A stretch of 64,000 bases of DNA, taken from Streptomyces sp. NBC_00273. Its GTDB lineage: Bacteria; Actinomycetota; Actinomycetes; Streptomycetales; Streptomycetaceae. Location: assembly GCF_036178145.1 (NCBI RefSeq), contig NZ_CP108067.1:8757001-8821000 (forward strand). Direction: 5' to 3'. This document shows positions 17,469-26,971 of this stretch, piece after piece (within the stretch, counting starts at the first letter, position 1; the number at the start of each line of letters is the position of its first letter). A program made the translations under genes and the position numbers. The notes beneath the pieces were generated by a model. The model saw only the letters and a program-made list of their open reading frames with translations. It was not told the DNA's origin and searched no databases.

Positions 17469-18809
17469 ATGACCAGTCCAGCTGAGCGGCTCCGGCGCGG
17501 ACGGGCCGTCCGCAAGATCACCGGCCGTGCCGCGCACGGGCGGTGGACCGCCTCGCCGGACCGGCCCGATCCCGTCGGGGTACTGCAGCGGCAGGCCACC
17601 GACCGGGTGCCCGAACTGTTGCCGATCCGCTACGGCCGGATGGCGGCCTCGCCCCTCGCCTTCCTGCGGGGCGCGGCCTCCGTCATGGCCGCCGACCTGG
17701 CCACCGCACCGCAGACCGGCCTGACCGTCCAGCTGTGCGGGGACGCACACCTGCTGAACTTCGGCATGTTCGCCTCGCCGGAACGCGCCCTGCTCTTCGA
17801 TCTCAACGACTTCGACGAGACCTTCCCCGGCCCCTTCGAATGGGACGTCAAACGGCTCGCCGCGAGCGTCGCGGTGGCCGCCCGCGACAACGGGCACGGC
17901 GACGACCGCGCCGCGCGAGCGGCCCTCGGCGCTGCCCGGGCCTACCGGGAGACGATCCGGGAGCTCGCCGGACACCGCGAGCTGGACGTCTGGTACCACC
18001 GGACCGACACCGCCGACCTGCTGCCCCTCATCCGCAAGCGCGAACTGCGCGACCGGGTGGAGGCCAACCTGGCGCGCGCCCGCCGCCGCACCAGCCTGCG
18101 CGCGCTCGGCAAACTCACCGAGGTCCAGGGCGGACGCCGGCGGATCATCCACGACCCGCCGCTGCTGGAGCCCCTCGCCCGGGCGGACTCACGGGAGGTC
18201 GACGAGATCTTCGACAAGTACCGCAGCACCCTCCCCGAGGAACGCCGCCTCCTGCTGGACCGCTTCCGGTTCGCCGACGTGGCGCGCAAGGTGGTCGGCG
18301 TCGGCAGCGTGGGGACCCGCTGCTTCATCGTGCTGCTCCTCGGACGCGACGCCGACGACCCGCTCTTCCTACAGATCAAGGAAGCCGTGCCGTCCGTCCT
18401 GCAGGGCCACCTCCCGGACGACGGGCACGAGCACCAAGGGCACCGGGTGGTCGCGGGCCAGCGCCGCATGCAGGCCGCGGGCGACATCTTCCTCGGCTGG
18501 ACGACCGGACCCGCCGGGCGCCACTTCTACGGCCGGCAGCTGCGCGACATGAAGGGGTCGGCCGATCTCACCGGCATGCCCCCGGGCCTGCTCGCCCGGT
18601 ACGCCGAGCTGTGCGCCAGGGCCCTGGCCCGCGCCCACGCCCGCACCGGCGACCGCATCGCCATCGCGGGCTACCTCGGGGGCGCCGACACCTTCGACCG
18701 CGCCGTGGCCGGCTTCGCGCTCCGCTACGCGGACCGCACCCGCGCCGATCACGCGCTGCTGACCGCCGCCGTCGCCGACGGGAGGATCACCGCGACCCGC
18801 GGTGTCTGA
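17469..18809 (+). CDS. DUF2252 protein (first of two)
   Basis: 446 residues matching DUF2252 throughout: GRAVRKITGRAAHGRW, RYGRMAASPLAFLRGAA, QLCGDAHLLNFG, FDLNDFDETFPGPFEWDVKR, ARKVVGVGSVGTRC, VAGQRRMQAAGDIFLGW and a C-terminal ARAHARTGDRIAIAGYL. The family has a protein-kinase-like/APH fold with GDAHxxNF recalling aminoglycoside phosphotransferase HGDxxxxN, so phosphotransfer is possible but unproven. GAGGAGG ribosome binding site just before ATG 17469. The stop lies 13 bases from the stop of the convergent transporter gene. A paralogue is at 49180-50619. Confidence 0.9.
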   Translation: MTSPAERLRRGRAVRKITGRAAHGRWTASPDRPDPVGVLQRQATDRVPELLPIRYGRMAASPLAFLRGAASVMAADLATAPQTGLTVQLCGDAHLLNFGMFASPERALLFDLNDFDETFPGPFEWDVKRLAASVAVAARDNGHGDDRAARAALGAARAYRETIRELAGHRELDVWYHRTDTADLLPLIRKRELRDRVEANLARARRRTSLRALGKLTEVQGGRRRIIHDPPLLEPLARADSREVDEIFDKYRSTLPEERRLLLDRFRFADVARKVVGVGSVGTRCFIVLLLGRDADDPLFLQIKEAVPSVLQGHLPDDGHEHQGHRVVAGQRRMQAAGDIFLGWTTGPAGRHFYGRQLRDMKGSADLTGMPPGLLARYAELCARALARAHARTGDRIAIAGYLGGADTFDRAVAGFALRYADRTRADHALLTAAVADGRITATRGV

Positions 18810-18822
18810 GCCGGTCCCGGCC

Positions 18823-20115
18823 TCAGGCGGGCGCGCCGGACCGCTCCGCCTCCCGGGCCGCCCGGCGGCGCAGCGCGTCCTCATCGGTGTCGGCGTCGTA
18901 GGAGATCAGCTTCGGCAGCAGGGCGGCCAGCACCGCCACCGACGCCACACAGGCCAGCCCGCCGCCCCAGAAGGCCGATCGGGTACCGGTCCAGCCGGCC
19001 ATCGTGCCCGCCCGGACCTGCCCGAGCTGCGGTCCCACGCTGTACGAGAGCACCTCGATGCCCGCGAGCCGGCCCCGCAGCTCTTCCGGGATCGTCTGGT
19101 TCCAGATCGTCGCCCGGCCCAGCCCGCTCGCCATGTCGCCCGCACCCGCCACCGCCAGGCACAGCAGCACGAGCCAGATGCCGGAGGACGCGCCGGCCCC
19201 TGCGATCGCCAGGCCCCACACCGCCGCACCGAACACCACCAGCAGCCCGTGCCGGCGTACCCGGGACATCCAGCCGCTGGTCATGCCGAGCACCAGTGAG
19301 CCCACCGCCCCGGCCGCGTACATCAGCCCCAGCGCCCAGACCGCGTCGAGCTCGTCCGCGAGGAAGGGGTAGATGGCGTTCGGGAAGGCGAAGAACATCG
19401 CCGCCAGGTCGACCGCGTACGTCCCCAGCAGGACGGGCCGGCTCCACGCGTAGCGCGCGCCCTCGGCGATCCCGCGCAACGACGGGCGTTCGGCCCCCTT
19501 CACCGGCGGCGCCGGACTGAGCCGCAGGCACAGCAGCACCGAGGCGAGGAAACCGAGCACGGTGACGGCGTACGCCGCGGCGTGACCGGCGAAGGCGACG
19601 ACCACACCGGCCAGCGCCGGACCGGCGATCGCCCCGAACTGGTAACGCAGCCCGTTGAGCGCCGCGGCGGCCGTCAGCTGCTCGTGCGGCACGATCCGCG
19701 CCATCAGCGAGTCCAGGGCCGGCCGCTGGAGCCCGCTCAGCGCGGAGACCCCCGCCGCGACCACGTACAGCGGCCACAGCAGCGGATCCGGCAGCAGCGC
19801 GTTGACCAGGAGCACCAGGGCGAGCACCCCGAGCCCGGCCTCGGTCAGCAGGATCATCCGCCGCCGGTCGACCGCGTCGGCGAGGGCGCCCCCGTACAGC
19901 CCGAAGACCACCAGCGGAACGAGCTCCACCGCACCCATCGCACCGACCGCCATGGGCGAGTCCGTCAGGTGCTTGATCTGCAGCGGCAGCGCGATCATCG
20001 CCATGAACGAACCGAAGTACGTCACCGTGCCCTGGTAGAACAGCAGCCTGAAGTCCCGACCGGAACGGAACGGGGCGAAATCGGGCAGCAGGGCGGTCCA
20101 TCGGGAAGTGCTCAC
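18823..20115 (-). CDS. MFS transporter, MFS_3/EntS type
   Basis: 430 residues with about twelve transmembrane segments and the MFS loop GALADAVDRRRMI after helix 2, plus RPALDSLMARIVPHEQL in the central region. This is the pattern of exporters for siderophores, drugs or small metabolites (EntS-like). The N-terminus FAPFRSGRDFRLLFYQGTV is typical. The substrate is not evident from neighbours. Divergently oriented from the AI-2E-type transporter at 20248 with a 132-base gap. Confidence 0.88.
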   Translation of the reverse strand: MSTSRWTALLPDFAPFRSGRDFRLLFYQGTVTYFGSFMAMIALPLQIKHLTDSPMAVGAMGAVELVPLVVFGLYGGALADAVDRRRMILLTEAGLGVLALVLLVNALLPDPLLWPLYVVAAGVSALSGLQRPALDSLMARIVPHEQLTAAAALNGLRYQFGAIAGPALAGVVVAFAGHAAAYAVTVLGFLASVLLCLRLSPAPPVKGAERPSLRGIAEGARYAWSRPVLLGTYAVDLAAMFFAFPNAIYPFLADELDAVWALGLMYAAGAVGSLVLGMTSGWMSRVRRHGLLVVFGAAVWGLAIAGAGASSGIWLVLLCLAVAGAGDMASGLGRATIWNQTIPEELRGRLAGIEVLSYSVGPQLGQVRAGTMAGWTGTRSAFWGGGLACVASVAVLAALLPKLISYDADTDEDALRRRAAREAERSGAPA

Positions 20116-20247
20116 GAGATGCCATCGTCCGTGGACGTCCCGGCCGGGGCAACGGATTTTCTACGCATCGGCCCCGTACCGATCACGGACGGGCGAATCC
20201 GGAGCCCTGCGCGTGGCATCACCGGCCCGGTGTGGCACCCATGGGTC

Positions 20248-21351
20248 ATGCCGCCGGTGTCAGCGTTCCTGCGTACGGCAGCGTCGTACGCCTGGCGCCT
20301 GCTGGTGGTCGGCGCCGCCGTCTACGCGGTCTTCGCCGTGCTCGGCCGCTTCCACGAGATCACCGTGGCACTCTTCCTCGCGCTCGTCGTCACCGCCCTG
20401 CTGTGGTGGCCCACCCGGCGCCTCGCGCGCGTCCTGCCCCGGTCGGTCGCCGTCGCCGTCACCCTCCTCGGCAGCGCGCTGCTCCTGCTGGGCGTGCTGG
20501 CCCTGGTCGGCACGGCGGTGGCCGGGGAGAGCACCACCTTGGCCCGGGAGTTCCGGGAGGGACTCGACAGCATCGAGGAGTACCTGGAGCGACCACCCTT
20601 CCGGCTGAACCCGAACGCGCTCACCGACCTCCAGTCCCGCCTCGGCGAGTACCTCTCGAGCCACCGCTCCACGCTGCTCAGCCAGGCGCTCAGCGGAGCC
20701 GGGCGCCTGGTGCAGGTCCTGACCGTGCTCGTCCTCGCGGCCTTCTCCTCCTTCTTCTTCCTGCACGGCGGTGACCGGCAGTGGTCCTGGTTCTGCGCGC
20801 AGCTGCCCCCGTCGGTGCGCGCCCGCGTGGGCATCGCCGGCGGCGCGGCCTGGCGCACGTTCACCGGCTACACCCGCGGGATCGTCCTCGTCGCGGCGAC
20901 GAACGCGGTCCTGGTCGGGCTGGCGCTCTACTTCCTCGGGGTCCCGCTGGCCGTGCCGCTGGCCCTGCTGGAGTTCTTCGCCGCGTTCATCCCGCTCGTC
21001 GGATCGCCGGTCGCGCTGGCGGTCGCCGCGGTGGTCGCGCTGGCCGCGAAGGGGCCGTTCGTCGCGGGCCTGGTGGTCGCGCTGATCGTGGTCATCGGCC
21101 AGATCGAGGGTCATCTGCTGCATCCGCTGGTGATGAGCCGGGCGGTGAGTCTGCACCCGCTGGTGGTGGCGATCTCGGTGGTCGCGGGGGCCATCGCCGC
21201 CGGTGTCGTCGGCGCGGTGGTAGCGGTCCCGCTGGTCTCGGTGACCTGGTCGGTGCACACGGCGCTGCGCGACGCCCGCCTCCCGGCCGACCGCCTGACG
21301 GCCGACGAGGACGGAGAGGCCGACGAGGGGGGAGGGGCCGACCGCGGCTGA
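20248..21351 (+). CDS. AI-2E family transporter (UPF0118)
   Basis: 367 residues. The frame is open far upstream, but coding-like sequence starts near ATG 20248; alternatives include GTG 20230. Two N-terminal helix pairs, a soluble middle with a helical TLAREFREGLDSIEEYLERP segment, and C-terminal helices carrying GYTRGIVLVAATNAVLVG, PLALLEFFAAFIPLVGSPV and QIEGHLLHPLVMSRAVSLHP, the most conserved signature of the family. Family members export small molecules or act as Na+/H+ antiporters; the autoinducer name is historical. The tail is acidic. Confidence 0.88.
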   Translation: MPPVSAFLRTAASYAWRLLVVGAAVYAVFAVLGRFHEITVALFLALVVTALLWWPTRRLARVLPRSVAVAVTLLGSALLLLGVLALVGTAVAGESTTLAREFREGLDSIEEYLERPPFRLNPNALTDLQSRLGEYLSSHRSTLLSQALSGAGRLVQVLTVLVLAAFSSFFFLHGGDRQWSWFCAQLPPSVRARVGIAGGAAWRTFTGYTRGIVLVAATNAVLVGLALYFLGVPLAVPLALLEFFAAFIPLVGSPVALAVAAVVALAAKGPFVAGLVVALIVVIGQIEGHLLHPLVMSRAVSLHPLVVAISVVAGAIAAGVVGAVVAVPLVSVTWSVHTALRDARLPADRLTADEDGEADEGGGADRG

Positions 21352-21400
21352 GAGGGGCCGGACGGCGGACACCCGCCCCCGCTTCCTGCACAATCGCCTG

Positions 21401-23428
21401 ATGAGCGATGTAGATCCCTACCTGTGGCTGGAAGACGTATCCGGCGACGCCGCCCTCGCCTGGGTGCGGGAGCGCAATGCCGAGACCGTGGACGAGCTGA
21501 CCGGTTCACCCGGGTTCAAGGTCCTCGAGCAGGAGCTGCGCGAGGTGCTGGACGACGACGGCCGGATCCCCTACACCGTCCGCCGGGGCGGCCACCTCTA
21601 CAACTTCTGGCAGGACGCCGACCACGTGCGCGGCCTGTGGCGGAGGACCACGCTGGAGGAGTACCGGACGGACCGGCCGGCCTGGGAGGTGCTCCTGGAC
21701 CTCGACGCGCTCGCCGAGGCCGAGGGCGAGAAGTGGGCCTGGGCGGGCAGCCGGGTCCTGGCTCCCGAGCACCGGCACGCCCTCGTCCTGCTGTCCCGGG
21801 ACGGCGCGGACGCCTGCGTGGTGCGCGAGTTCGACCTGGAGACCCTGGAGTTCGTCGAGGACGGGTTCGCCGTCGCCGAGGCCAAGACCCGGATCGGATG
21901 GATCGACCACGACCGGGTCTGGATCGGAACGGACTTCGGTGCCGGCTCGATGTCCACGTCCGGCTACCCGCTCCAGGTACGCCGCTGGCGGCGCGGCACG
22001 CCCCTCGCGGACGCCGAGCTGGTCTACGAGGGCCGGCCGACGGACCTGTCCGCCTCCGGATGGCACGACGACACCCCCGGCTTCGCACGGGACTTCGTCC
22101 ACCGGCAGATCGACTTCTGGAACCAGGAGCTCTTCCTGCTCCAGGAGGACGCCGCCGGCCCGCCGCTGAAGATCGACGTCCCGGACGACGCGGGCGCCTC
22201 CGTCCACCGCCGGTGGCTGACCGTCACCACCAAGTCCCCGTGGCTCGGCCATGGCGCGGGCAGTCTGCTCGCCTTCGACCTCGACGCCTTCCTGGCGGGG
22301 GAGCGCGAGGCCGAGGTGCTGTTCACACCGGACGAGCGCACCGCGCTCGCCGGGTACAGCTGGACCCGCAACCACCTCATCCTCAGCACCCGCGCCGACG
22401 TCTCCTCCCGGATGGAGCTCCTCACTCCGGGCGAGGGCGGCTGGCACCGCGCACCGCTGCCGGGGCTGCCGCCGCTGTCCACCGCCTCGGTCACTGACAC
22501 GGACCCCGACGTCGGCGACGAGTACTTCCACCACGTCACGGGCTTCCTCCAGCCCACCACCCTCTACCGGGGCACGGCCGGCGACGGCAGCGAGAGCGAG
22601 GGCCTCAAGCAGGGTCCGGCGCTCTTCGACACCGCCGGTCTCGCCGTGCGCCAGTACTTCGCGACCTCCGCGGACGGCACGAGGGTGCCGTACTTCGTCG
22701 TCGGACCCGAAGACCGCCCGGGCCCCGGCCCCACCCTGCTCTACGGGTACGGCGGCTTCGAGATCTCCATGGTCCCGCAGTACAGCGCGGTCACCGGCCG
22801 GGCCTGGCTCGCGCGCGGCGGCACGTACGTCGTCGCGGGCATCCGGGGCGGGCACGAGTACGGGCCCGGCTGGCACAAGGCGGCCCTCGGCGCGAACCGG
22901 GTCCGGGCCTACGAGGACTTCGCCGCGGTCGCCCGGGACCTCACCGCCCGGGACATCACCACCCCCGCGCAGCTGGGCATCGAGGGCGGCAGCAACGGCG
23001 GGCTGCTCATGGGCGCCATGCTCACCCGCGACCCGGAACTGTTCGGCGCGGTCGTCGCGCACGTGCCGCTGCTGGACATGCTGCGCTTCCACAAGCTGCT
23101 GGCCGGGGCCAGCTGGATCGCCGAGTACGGGGATCCCGACAGCCCGGCCGACCGGCCGCACCTGGAGCGGATCTCCCCGTACCACCAGATCCGGGCGGAC
23201 GGGCCCGCGTACCCGCCGCTGCTGCTGCTCACCTCGACCCGCGACGACCGGGTGCATCCCGGCCATGCCCGCAAGATGGCCGCACGGCTGCGCGAGCACG
23301 GGCATCCCGTCCTCTTCCACGAGCACCTCGGGGGCGGCCACGCGGGCGCCACCGACCACCGGCAGACGGCCTTCAACGAGGCCCTCGTCCACACCTTCCT
23401 GTGGGAGCGGCTGACCCCGCAGAAGTGA
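21401..23428 (+). CDS. Prolyl oligopeptidase family serine peptidase
   Basis: 675 residues, the normal length. Residues about 5-400 are the seven-bladed propeller (PYLWLEDVSGDAALAWVRE, RRWLTVTTKSPW); residues about 410-675 are the alpha/beta-hydrolase catalytic domain with GGFEISM, IRGGHEYGPGWHKAA, EGGSNGGLLMGA (S531), STRDDRVHP (Asp) and GGGHAGATD (His). No signal peptide, so probably cytoplasmic; it should cut short peptides after proline or related residues. ATG 21401 lies 49 bases after the AI-2E gene on the same strand. Confidence 0.93.
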   Translation: MSDVDPYLWLEDVSGDAALAWVRERNAETVDELTGSPGFKVLEQELREVLDDDGRIPYTVRRGGHLYNFWQDADHVRGLWRRTTLEEYRTDRPAWEVLLDLDALAEAEGEKWAWAGSRVLAPEHRHALVLLSRDGADACVVREFDLETLEFVEDGFAVAEAKTRIGWIDHDRVWIGTDFGAGSMSTSGYPLQVRRWRRGTPLADAELVYEGRPTDLSASGWHDDTPGFARDFVHRQIDFWNQELFLLQEDAAGPPLKIDVPDDAGASVHRRWLTVTTKSPWLGHGAGSLLAFDLDAFLAGEREAEVLFTPDERTALAGYSWTRNHLILSTRADVSSRMELLTPGEGGWHRAPLPGLPPLSTASVTDTDPDVGDEYFHHVTGFLQPTTLYRGTAGDGSESEGLKQGPALFDTAGLAVRQYFATSADGTRVPYFVVGPEDRPGPGPTLLYGYGGFEISMVPQYSAVTGRAWLARGGTYVVAGIRGGHEYGPGWHKAALGANRVRAYEDFAAVARDLTARDITTPAQLGIEGGSNGGLLMGAMLTRDPELFGAVVAHVPLLDMLRFHKLLAGASWIAEYGDPDSPADRPHLERISPYHQIRADGPAYPPLLLLTSTRDDRVHPGHARKMAARLREHGHPVLFHEHLGGGHAGATDHRQTAFNEALVHTFLWERLTPQK

Positions 23429-23549
23429 TCCGACACCGGGCGTAGGTGAACGGCAGGCATCCGTACGGGGGATTTGCGGGGCCAGACGCTGCCGAGGGCC
23501 GGGTTGTGCTCCACCATCGGCGGATGCAGCCCCGGCCAGGGAGGACCCC

Positions 23550-24377
23550 ATGAGCACCCCGTACGCGTCCGCCGCCCCGTACTACGCCCGCTACCGGCCC
23601 CCGTACCCGGCGGAGCTCCACGCGCTCCTCGCGGACCGGTTCGCGCTCGACGGCTCCCAGACCGTACTGGACCTCGGCGCCGGACCGGGCACGATCAGCC
23701 TGCCGCTGGCGCCGCTGGCCGAGCACGTCTACGCCGTCGACCCGGAGCCGGCCATGCTCGCCGAAGGGTGCAGGCTCGCCGAGGAGCAGGGCCGCAGGAA
23801 CATCTCCTGGCTGCGCGGCGACGCCGCCGGCATCGGCCGGCTGTGCCTGCCCCGGATCGACCTGTGCGTCATCGGCGGGGCGTTCCACCGGATGGACCGG
23901 GTACGGGTGCCGGTCGACCTGGACGCCATGCTCGCGCCACGCGGCGGGATCGCCGTCGTCACCTCCGTGGCGGCGGCCTGGCCGGCCGTCGTCGACGAGG
24001 TGCGCGCCCGCTTCCTCGGACCCGACCACGGCACGGCGCACGGAGCGGCGACGCGGCCAGCGGCCTCCGAACCGGCGGCCGAACCGAGCGACGAACCGGC
24101 GGACATGGAGGAAGTGCGGGACGTGGAGGACCACCTGGCGAAGTCGGCGTTCTCCCGCGTCGAGACCACCACGTGGGAGCGGTCCACGCGCTGCACGGTG
24201 GACCAGGTGATCGGCCTGCAGTTCTCCCGCGCCTGCTCCAGTCCGGCCCTGTTCGGCGCACGCAAGGGCGCCTTCGAGTCCGAGCTGCGCCACGCCCTGC
24301 TGGACCATTACCCCAGCGGCACCTGTACCCGGACCGTCACCGTCGCGGTCACCGTCGCGACCAGGCCGCGGCGGTGA
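23550..24377 (+). CDS. Class I SAM-dependent methyltransferase
   Basis: 275 residues. The SAM-binding motif I is LDLGAGPGTISLPLAPL (about residues 33-49), followed by VDPEPAMLAEG (motif post-I acidic residue) and DLCVIGGAFHRMDR. ATG 23550 with GGAGG at 23540-23544 is a good start. The substrate is unknown. The C-terminus ends in a repetitive ThrVal stretch (RTVTVAVTVATR). The DNA just after the stop continues with the same kind of GTGACG/ACGGTGAC repeats and leads into another coding-like frame described separately. Confidence 0.85.
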   Translation: MSTPYASAAPYYARYRPPYPAELHALLADRFALDGSQTVLDLGAGPGTISLPLAPLAEHVYAVDPEPAMLAEGCRLAEEQGRRNISWLRGDAAGIGRLCLPRIDLCVIGGAFHRMDRVRVPVDLDAMLAPRGGIAVVTSVAAAWPAVVDEVRARFLGPDHGTAHGAATRPAASEPAAEPSDEPADMEEVRDVEDHLAKSAFSRVETTTWERSTRCTVDQVIGLQFSRACSSPALFGARKGAFESELRHALLDHYPSGTCTRTVTVAVTVATRPRR

Positions 24378-24417
24378 CCACGGTGACGTCCGTGACGGCG
24401 GCGACGGTGACGGCGCC

Positions 24418-24615
24418 GAGGCCACGGTCACCGCGCGCACCGAGGTCGACCCGCTGCTACGGATGCCGGGCTGGTCCACCGCACGGGAGTTGGCGGAACT
24501 CTCCCCGGTCCACCGTTCGCTCGTGGCGGCGACCCTCCTGGGCCAGCCGGTGCTGAAGGCGCTGCACCGGCTGGCCCAGGAGGAGGAGTCGGTCCGGCGG
24601 TACGGACTGGAGTGA
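24418..24615 (+). pseudogene. Coding-like fragment without a start (possible gene remnant)
   Basis: In the frame ending at TGA 24613-24615, about 65 codons show strong streptomycete codon bias and plausible amphipathic protein: ATVTARTEVDPLLRMPGW, then TARELAELSPVHRSLVAATL and LGQPVLKALHRLAQEEESVR. No ATG or GTG start with a ribosome binding site precedes it except an internal ATG at 24457. It is out of frame with the methyltransferase. It may be the C-terminus of a lost or frameshifted gene. Function not assignable. Confidence 0.4.
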
Positions 24616-24728
24616 GCCGCCGCCGGTGTCGCGACCTCCGTGGGGAGCGGCGGCCGGCCGCCCCGGTCGATGCGCAGCCGGCTCGCTCGCACCGAAGGCC
24701 CGGTGGTCCGCCCGGGCCCCGCGCGGCG

Positions 24729-25727
24729 TCACTCCGGTGCGTCGGCGAGTGCGGTGAGCAGCTCCCGCTCGCGGGCGGTGCTCAGACCCGCCCGGCGGGG
24801 GCGTTCCAGGCCCTCGGCGCGCTCCCACCGCAGGACGTCCTCCAGCATCTCCGTGCGCGGGCGGTCGCGCAGCCCGGCCGCGTGCGCCGCGGCTCCGCTG
24901 CGGGCGCAGAAACCGGCCCACTTCGGATCCGGCATCCACATGGCCATCGACTCCGGGCCCATGAACGGCCCGACGCCCTGGTCGAAGAGCCACTGCGGGT
25001 CCGCCTCCGCCACCGGTCCGGTGTACCCGGCCACGCCGGCCGACAGGCCGACCCAGTCGTCGAAGGGGACGACGGGACCGACGGCGTCGAAGGTCCCGGT
25101 GGTCCCCTCCTGCGCCAGGTCCAGCAGCCAGCCCGCCAGATCGCGCACGTCGATCGCCTGGGTCGGCACCTGGGGGGACCGGGGGAGGAGCACGGGCTGG
25201 TCCACGTCCCGCGCGAAGCGTGCCGCCCAGTACCCCGACCGCCCGCTCGCGTCGCCCGGGCCGCCGATCAGGCCGGCCCGGGCGATGACGAGCCGGTCTC
25301 CCACCGCGGTGCGCGAAGCCTCCTCGCAGGCGACCTTGGCCTCCCCGTACTCCTCCCGCTCCACGTGGTCGCCCTCGGCCGGCGCGAGCAGCGCGGCCGA
25401 CTCGTCGGCTCCGACCGTGCTGTGGTCGGCGTAGGCGCTGATGGAGGAGACGTAGGTCCAGTGCCGGGCCCGCCCCGCGAGGGCCGCGAGCGCGCCGCGG
25501 ACGAAGGCCGGCTGCCAGGACACCTCGATCACGGCGTCCCAGTCGCGGTCGAGGAGTTCCGCGTAGGCGGACTCCTCGTTCCGGTCCGCCGCCACCAGCC
25601 GCGCACCGGGCGCGACGGCTCCGCTCTCGCCGCGCGCCAGGCAGGTCACCGCGTGCCCCCGCGCCAGCGCCTGCCGCGTGATCTCACGGCCCAGCCATGC
25701 CGTCCCGCCCAGTACAAGAAGATCCAT
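24729..25727 (-). CDS. NAD(P)-dependent epimerase/dehydratase, atypical SDR
   Basis: 332 residues with an N-terminal Rossmann motif [18 protein letters not shown], a [12 protein letters not shown] strand and an [12 protein letters not shown] helix carrying the YxxxK pair. The rest fits the atypical SDR group often called reductase/epimerase (CSP41-like). A mid-protein region [20 protein letters not shown] is standard. The substrate is unknown. Start ATG 25727; divergent from the secreted protein at 25916. Confidence 0.85.
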   Translation of the reverse strand: MDLLVLGGTAWLGREITRQALARGHAVTCLARGESGAVAPGARLVAADRNEESAYAELLDRDWDAVIEVSWQPAFVRGALAALAGRARHWTYVSSISAYADHSTVGADESAALLAPAEGDHVEREEYGEAKVACEEASRTAVGDRLVIARAGLIGGPGDASGRSGYWAARFARDVDQPVLLPRSPQVPTQAIDVRDLAGWLLDLAQEGTTGTFDAVGPVVPFDDWVGLSAGVAGYTGPVAEADPQWLFDQGVGPFMGPESMAMWMPDPKWAGFCARSGAAAHAAGLRDRPRTEMLEDVLRWERAEGLERPRRAGLSTARERELLTALADAPE

Positions 25728-25915
25728 CCGGCAACCTCAGCACATCGCGGGCACCTCCGCGACGCCGGTTCGCGCTCGGCGAAGGCGCGCGGGTGCGTAC
25801 GCGCACGGATCCGGCCATGACCGTACGGGCGCCGTTGACCGCGTGCGGGGGGCCGTGGAAATCTCGACGCCCGGTCCTGGGAGGGGACTTCCGGCAACGC
25901 GGGAGGGGCGGACAC

Positions 25916-26386
25916 ATGGCGGTACGTTCGAGCAGGCTTTCGGCGGTCGCGCTGATCGCGGCGGGGGCTCTGCTGGGGGTGGGCGCCGCGGGGCCCGCGC
26001 AGGCGGCCGCTGCATTCGGCGGCCACCCGGTCAGCGCAGCCGCCTCCGTCGCTCCCAGCGACCCGACCCCGGAGGAACAGGAGCGGCTGCGGGAGATCGC
26101 CGGCTCCATCTGGACCCCGCAACTGGCCGCGGGCTGGAACATGAACGCCGATGTGGCGGACCTCCTGTCGGAGGTGACCGGTGGCATCCTGAAGTGCTCC
26201 GAAGCCTTCGCCCTGGTGCCCAGGCCCCCGGGCTTCGTGCCGGGCCTCGGCTACCTGCGCCAGTACTGGAAGCAGATCAGGGACTACTTCCTGGTGGTCA
26301 GGGACAACCGCACCTACCGCGCGTGCGTGGTGTCCGCCGCCGCCCACTACCGGTCGATCATCGAAATGGCCTCGGCCGGCGTCTAG
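25916..26386 (+). CDS. Small secreted hypothetical protein
   Basis: 156 residues from ATG 25916, chosen because GGGAGG (25901-25906) is nine bases upstream; the longer in-frame version lacks such a site. A clear Sec signal peptide (VRSSRLSAVALIAAGALLGV) ends at AQA before AAAFGG. The mature part of about 125 residues is helical with two Cys (KCSEAF and RACVVS) that could form a disulphide. I do not recognise the family; function unknown. A divergent SDR gene lies upstream. Confidence 0.75.
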   Translation: MAVRSSRLSAVALIAAGALLGVGAAGPAQAAAAFGGHPVSAAASVAPSDPTPEEQERLREIAGSIWTPQLAAGWNMNADVADLLSEVTGGILKCSEAFALVPRPPGFVPGLGYLRQYWKQIRDYFLVVRDNRTYRACVVSAAAHYRSIIEMASAGV

Positions 26387-26441
26387 AGCGGCGTCGTGGG
26401 CGGTCCCGCAAGACCGGCCGACCAACGAAGCGCTACCCCCG

Positions 26442-26903
26442 TCAGACGGTGCGAGGAACGCCCAGATCGACCCGGGCCTGTTCGTGATAGCGGTTCATCA
26501 GGGCTATCAGATCCCCTTCCGCAGGGGTGGCGCCGTCGTTCCTGGTCGCGATTTCCTCCTGCCACAGGGCGAGGTTGACCTCGTGGGCGGCCTCGATCGC
26601 TGCTGGCGACGCCAGGAGGACGAGGGTCTCGAACAGCACGGACCGCCTCAGCTCGGCCGTCTCCATCGCGGCGAGGTGCTCCCGCCGGACGTCCGTTCCT
26701 GCTGCCGCCTGGCGGGCTCGTTTGGCCGTGCTCGAGATCTCCTTCACGCACGCGGCGTACTCGATGTACGTGTCGAGCTTGCGCTCGTCCCAGCGCGTCG
26801 CCATGGACCGTTGGTGTCGGGTGCGCTCGGCCATGGTCGTCGCCAGGAACGAGGTCAGGGCGCCGACGAGGACACCGATGAGCGTCACTATCTGTGTGAT
26901 CAT
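26442..26903 (-). CDS. Membrane-anchored helical hypothetical protein
   Basis: 153 residues: an N-terminal transmembrane helix (IVTLIGVLVGALTSFLATTM), then a mostly helical cytoplasmic part rich in Arg/Glu with TRWDERKLDTYIEYAACVKE, likely a coiled coil. This single-helix-plus-coil layout is common among streptomycete hypotheticals with no known function. It follows two GNAT genes on the same strand with a 68-base gap. Confidence 0.7.
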   Translation of the reverse strand: MITQIVTLIGVLVGALTSFLATTMAERTRHQRSMATRWDERKLDTYIEYAACVKEISSTAKRARQAAAGTDVRREHLAAMETAELRRSVLFETLVLLASPAAIEAAHEVNLALWQEEIATRNDGATPAEGDLIALMNRYHEQARVDLGVPRTV

Positions 26904-26971
26904 GACAGCGAACCTTGGCCCGTGCGCGTCATGCTGGCAAGAGCGGTCGCCGGGCCTGAACGATCACGCGC

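Noticed and set aside
19582..20247. N-terminal extension of the AI-2E-type protein
   Set aside because: The frame is open but is antisense to the MFS transporter and has no coding likeness to the family, which starts near 20248.
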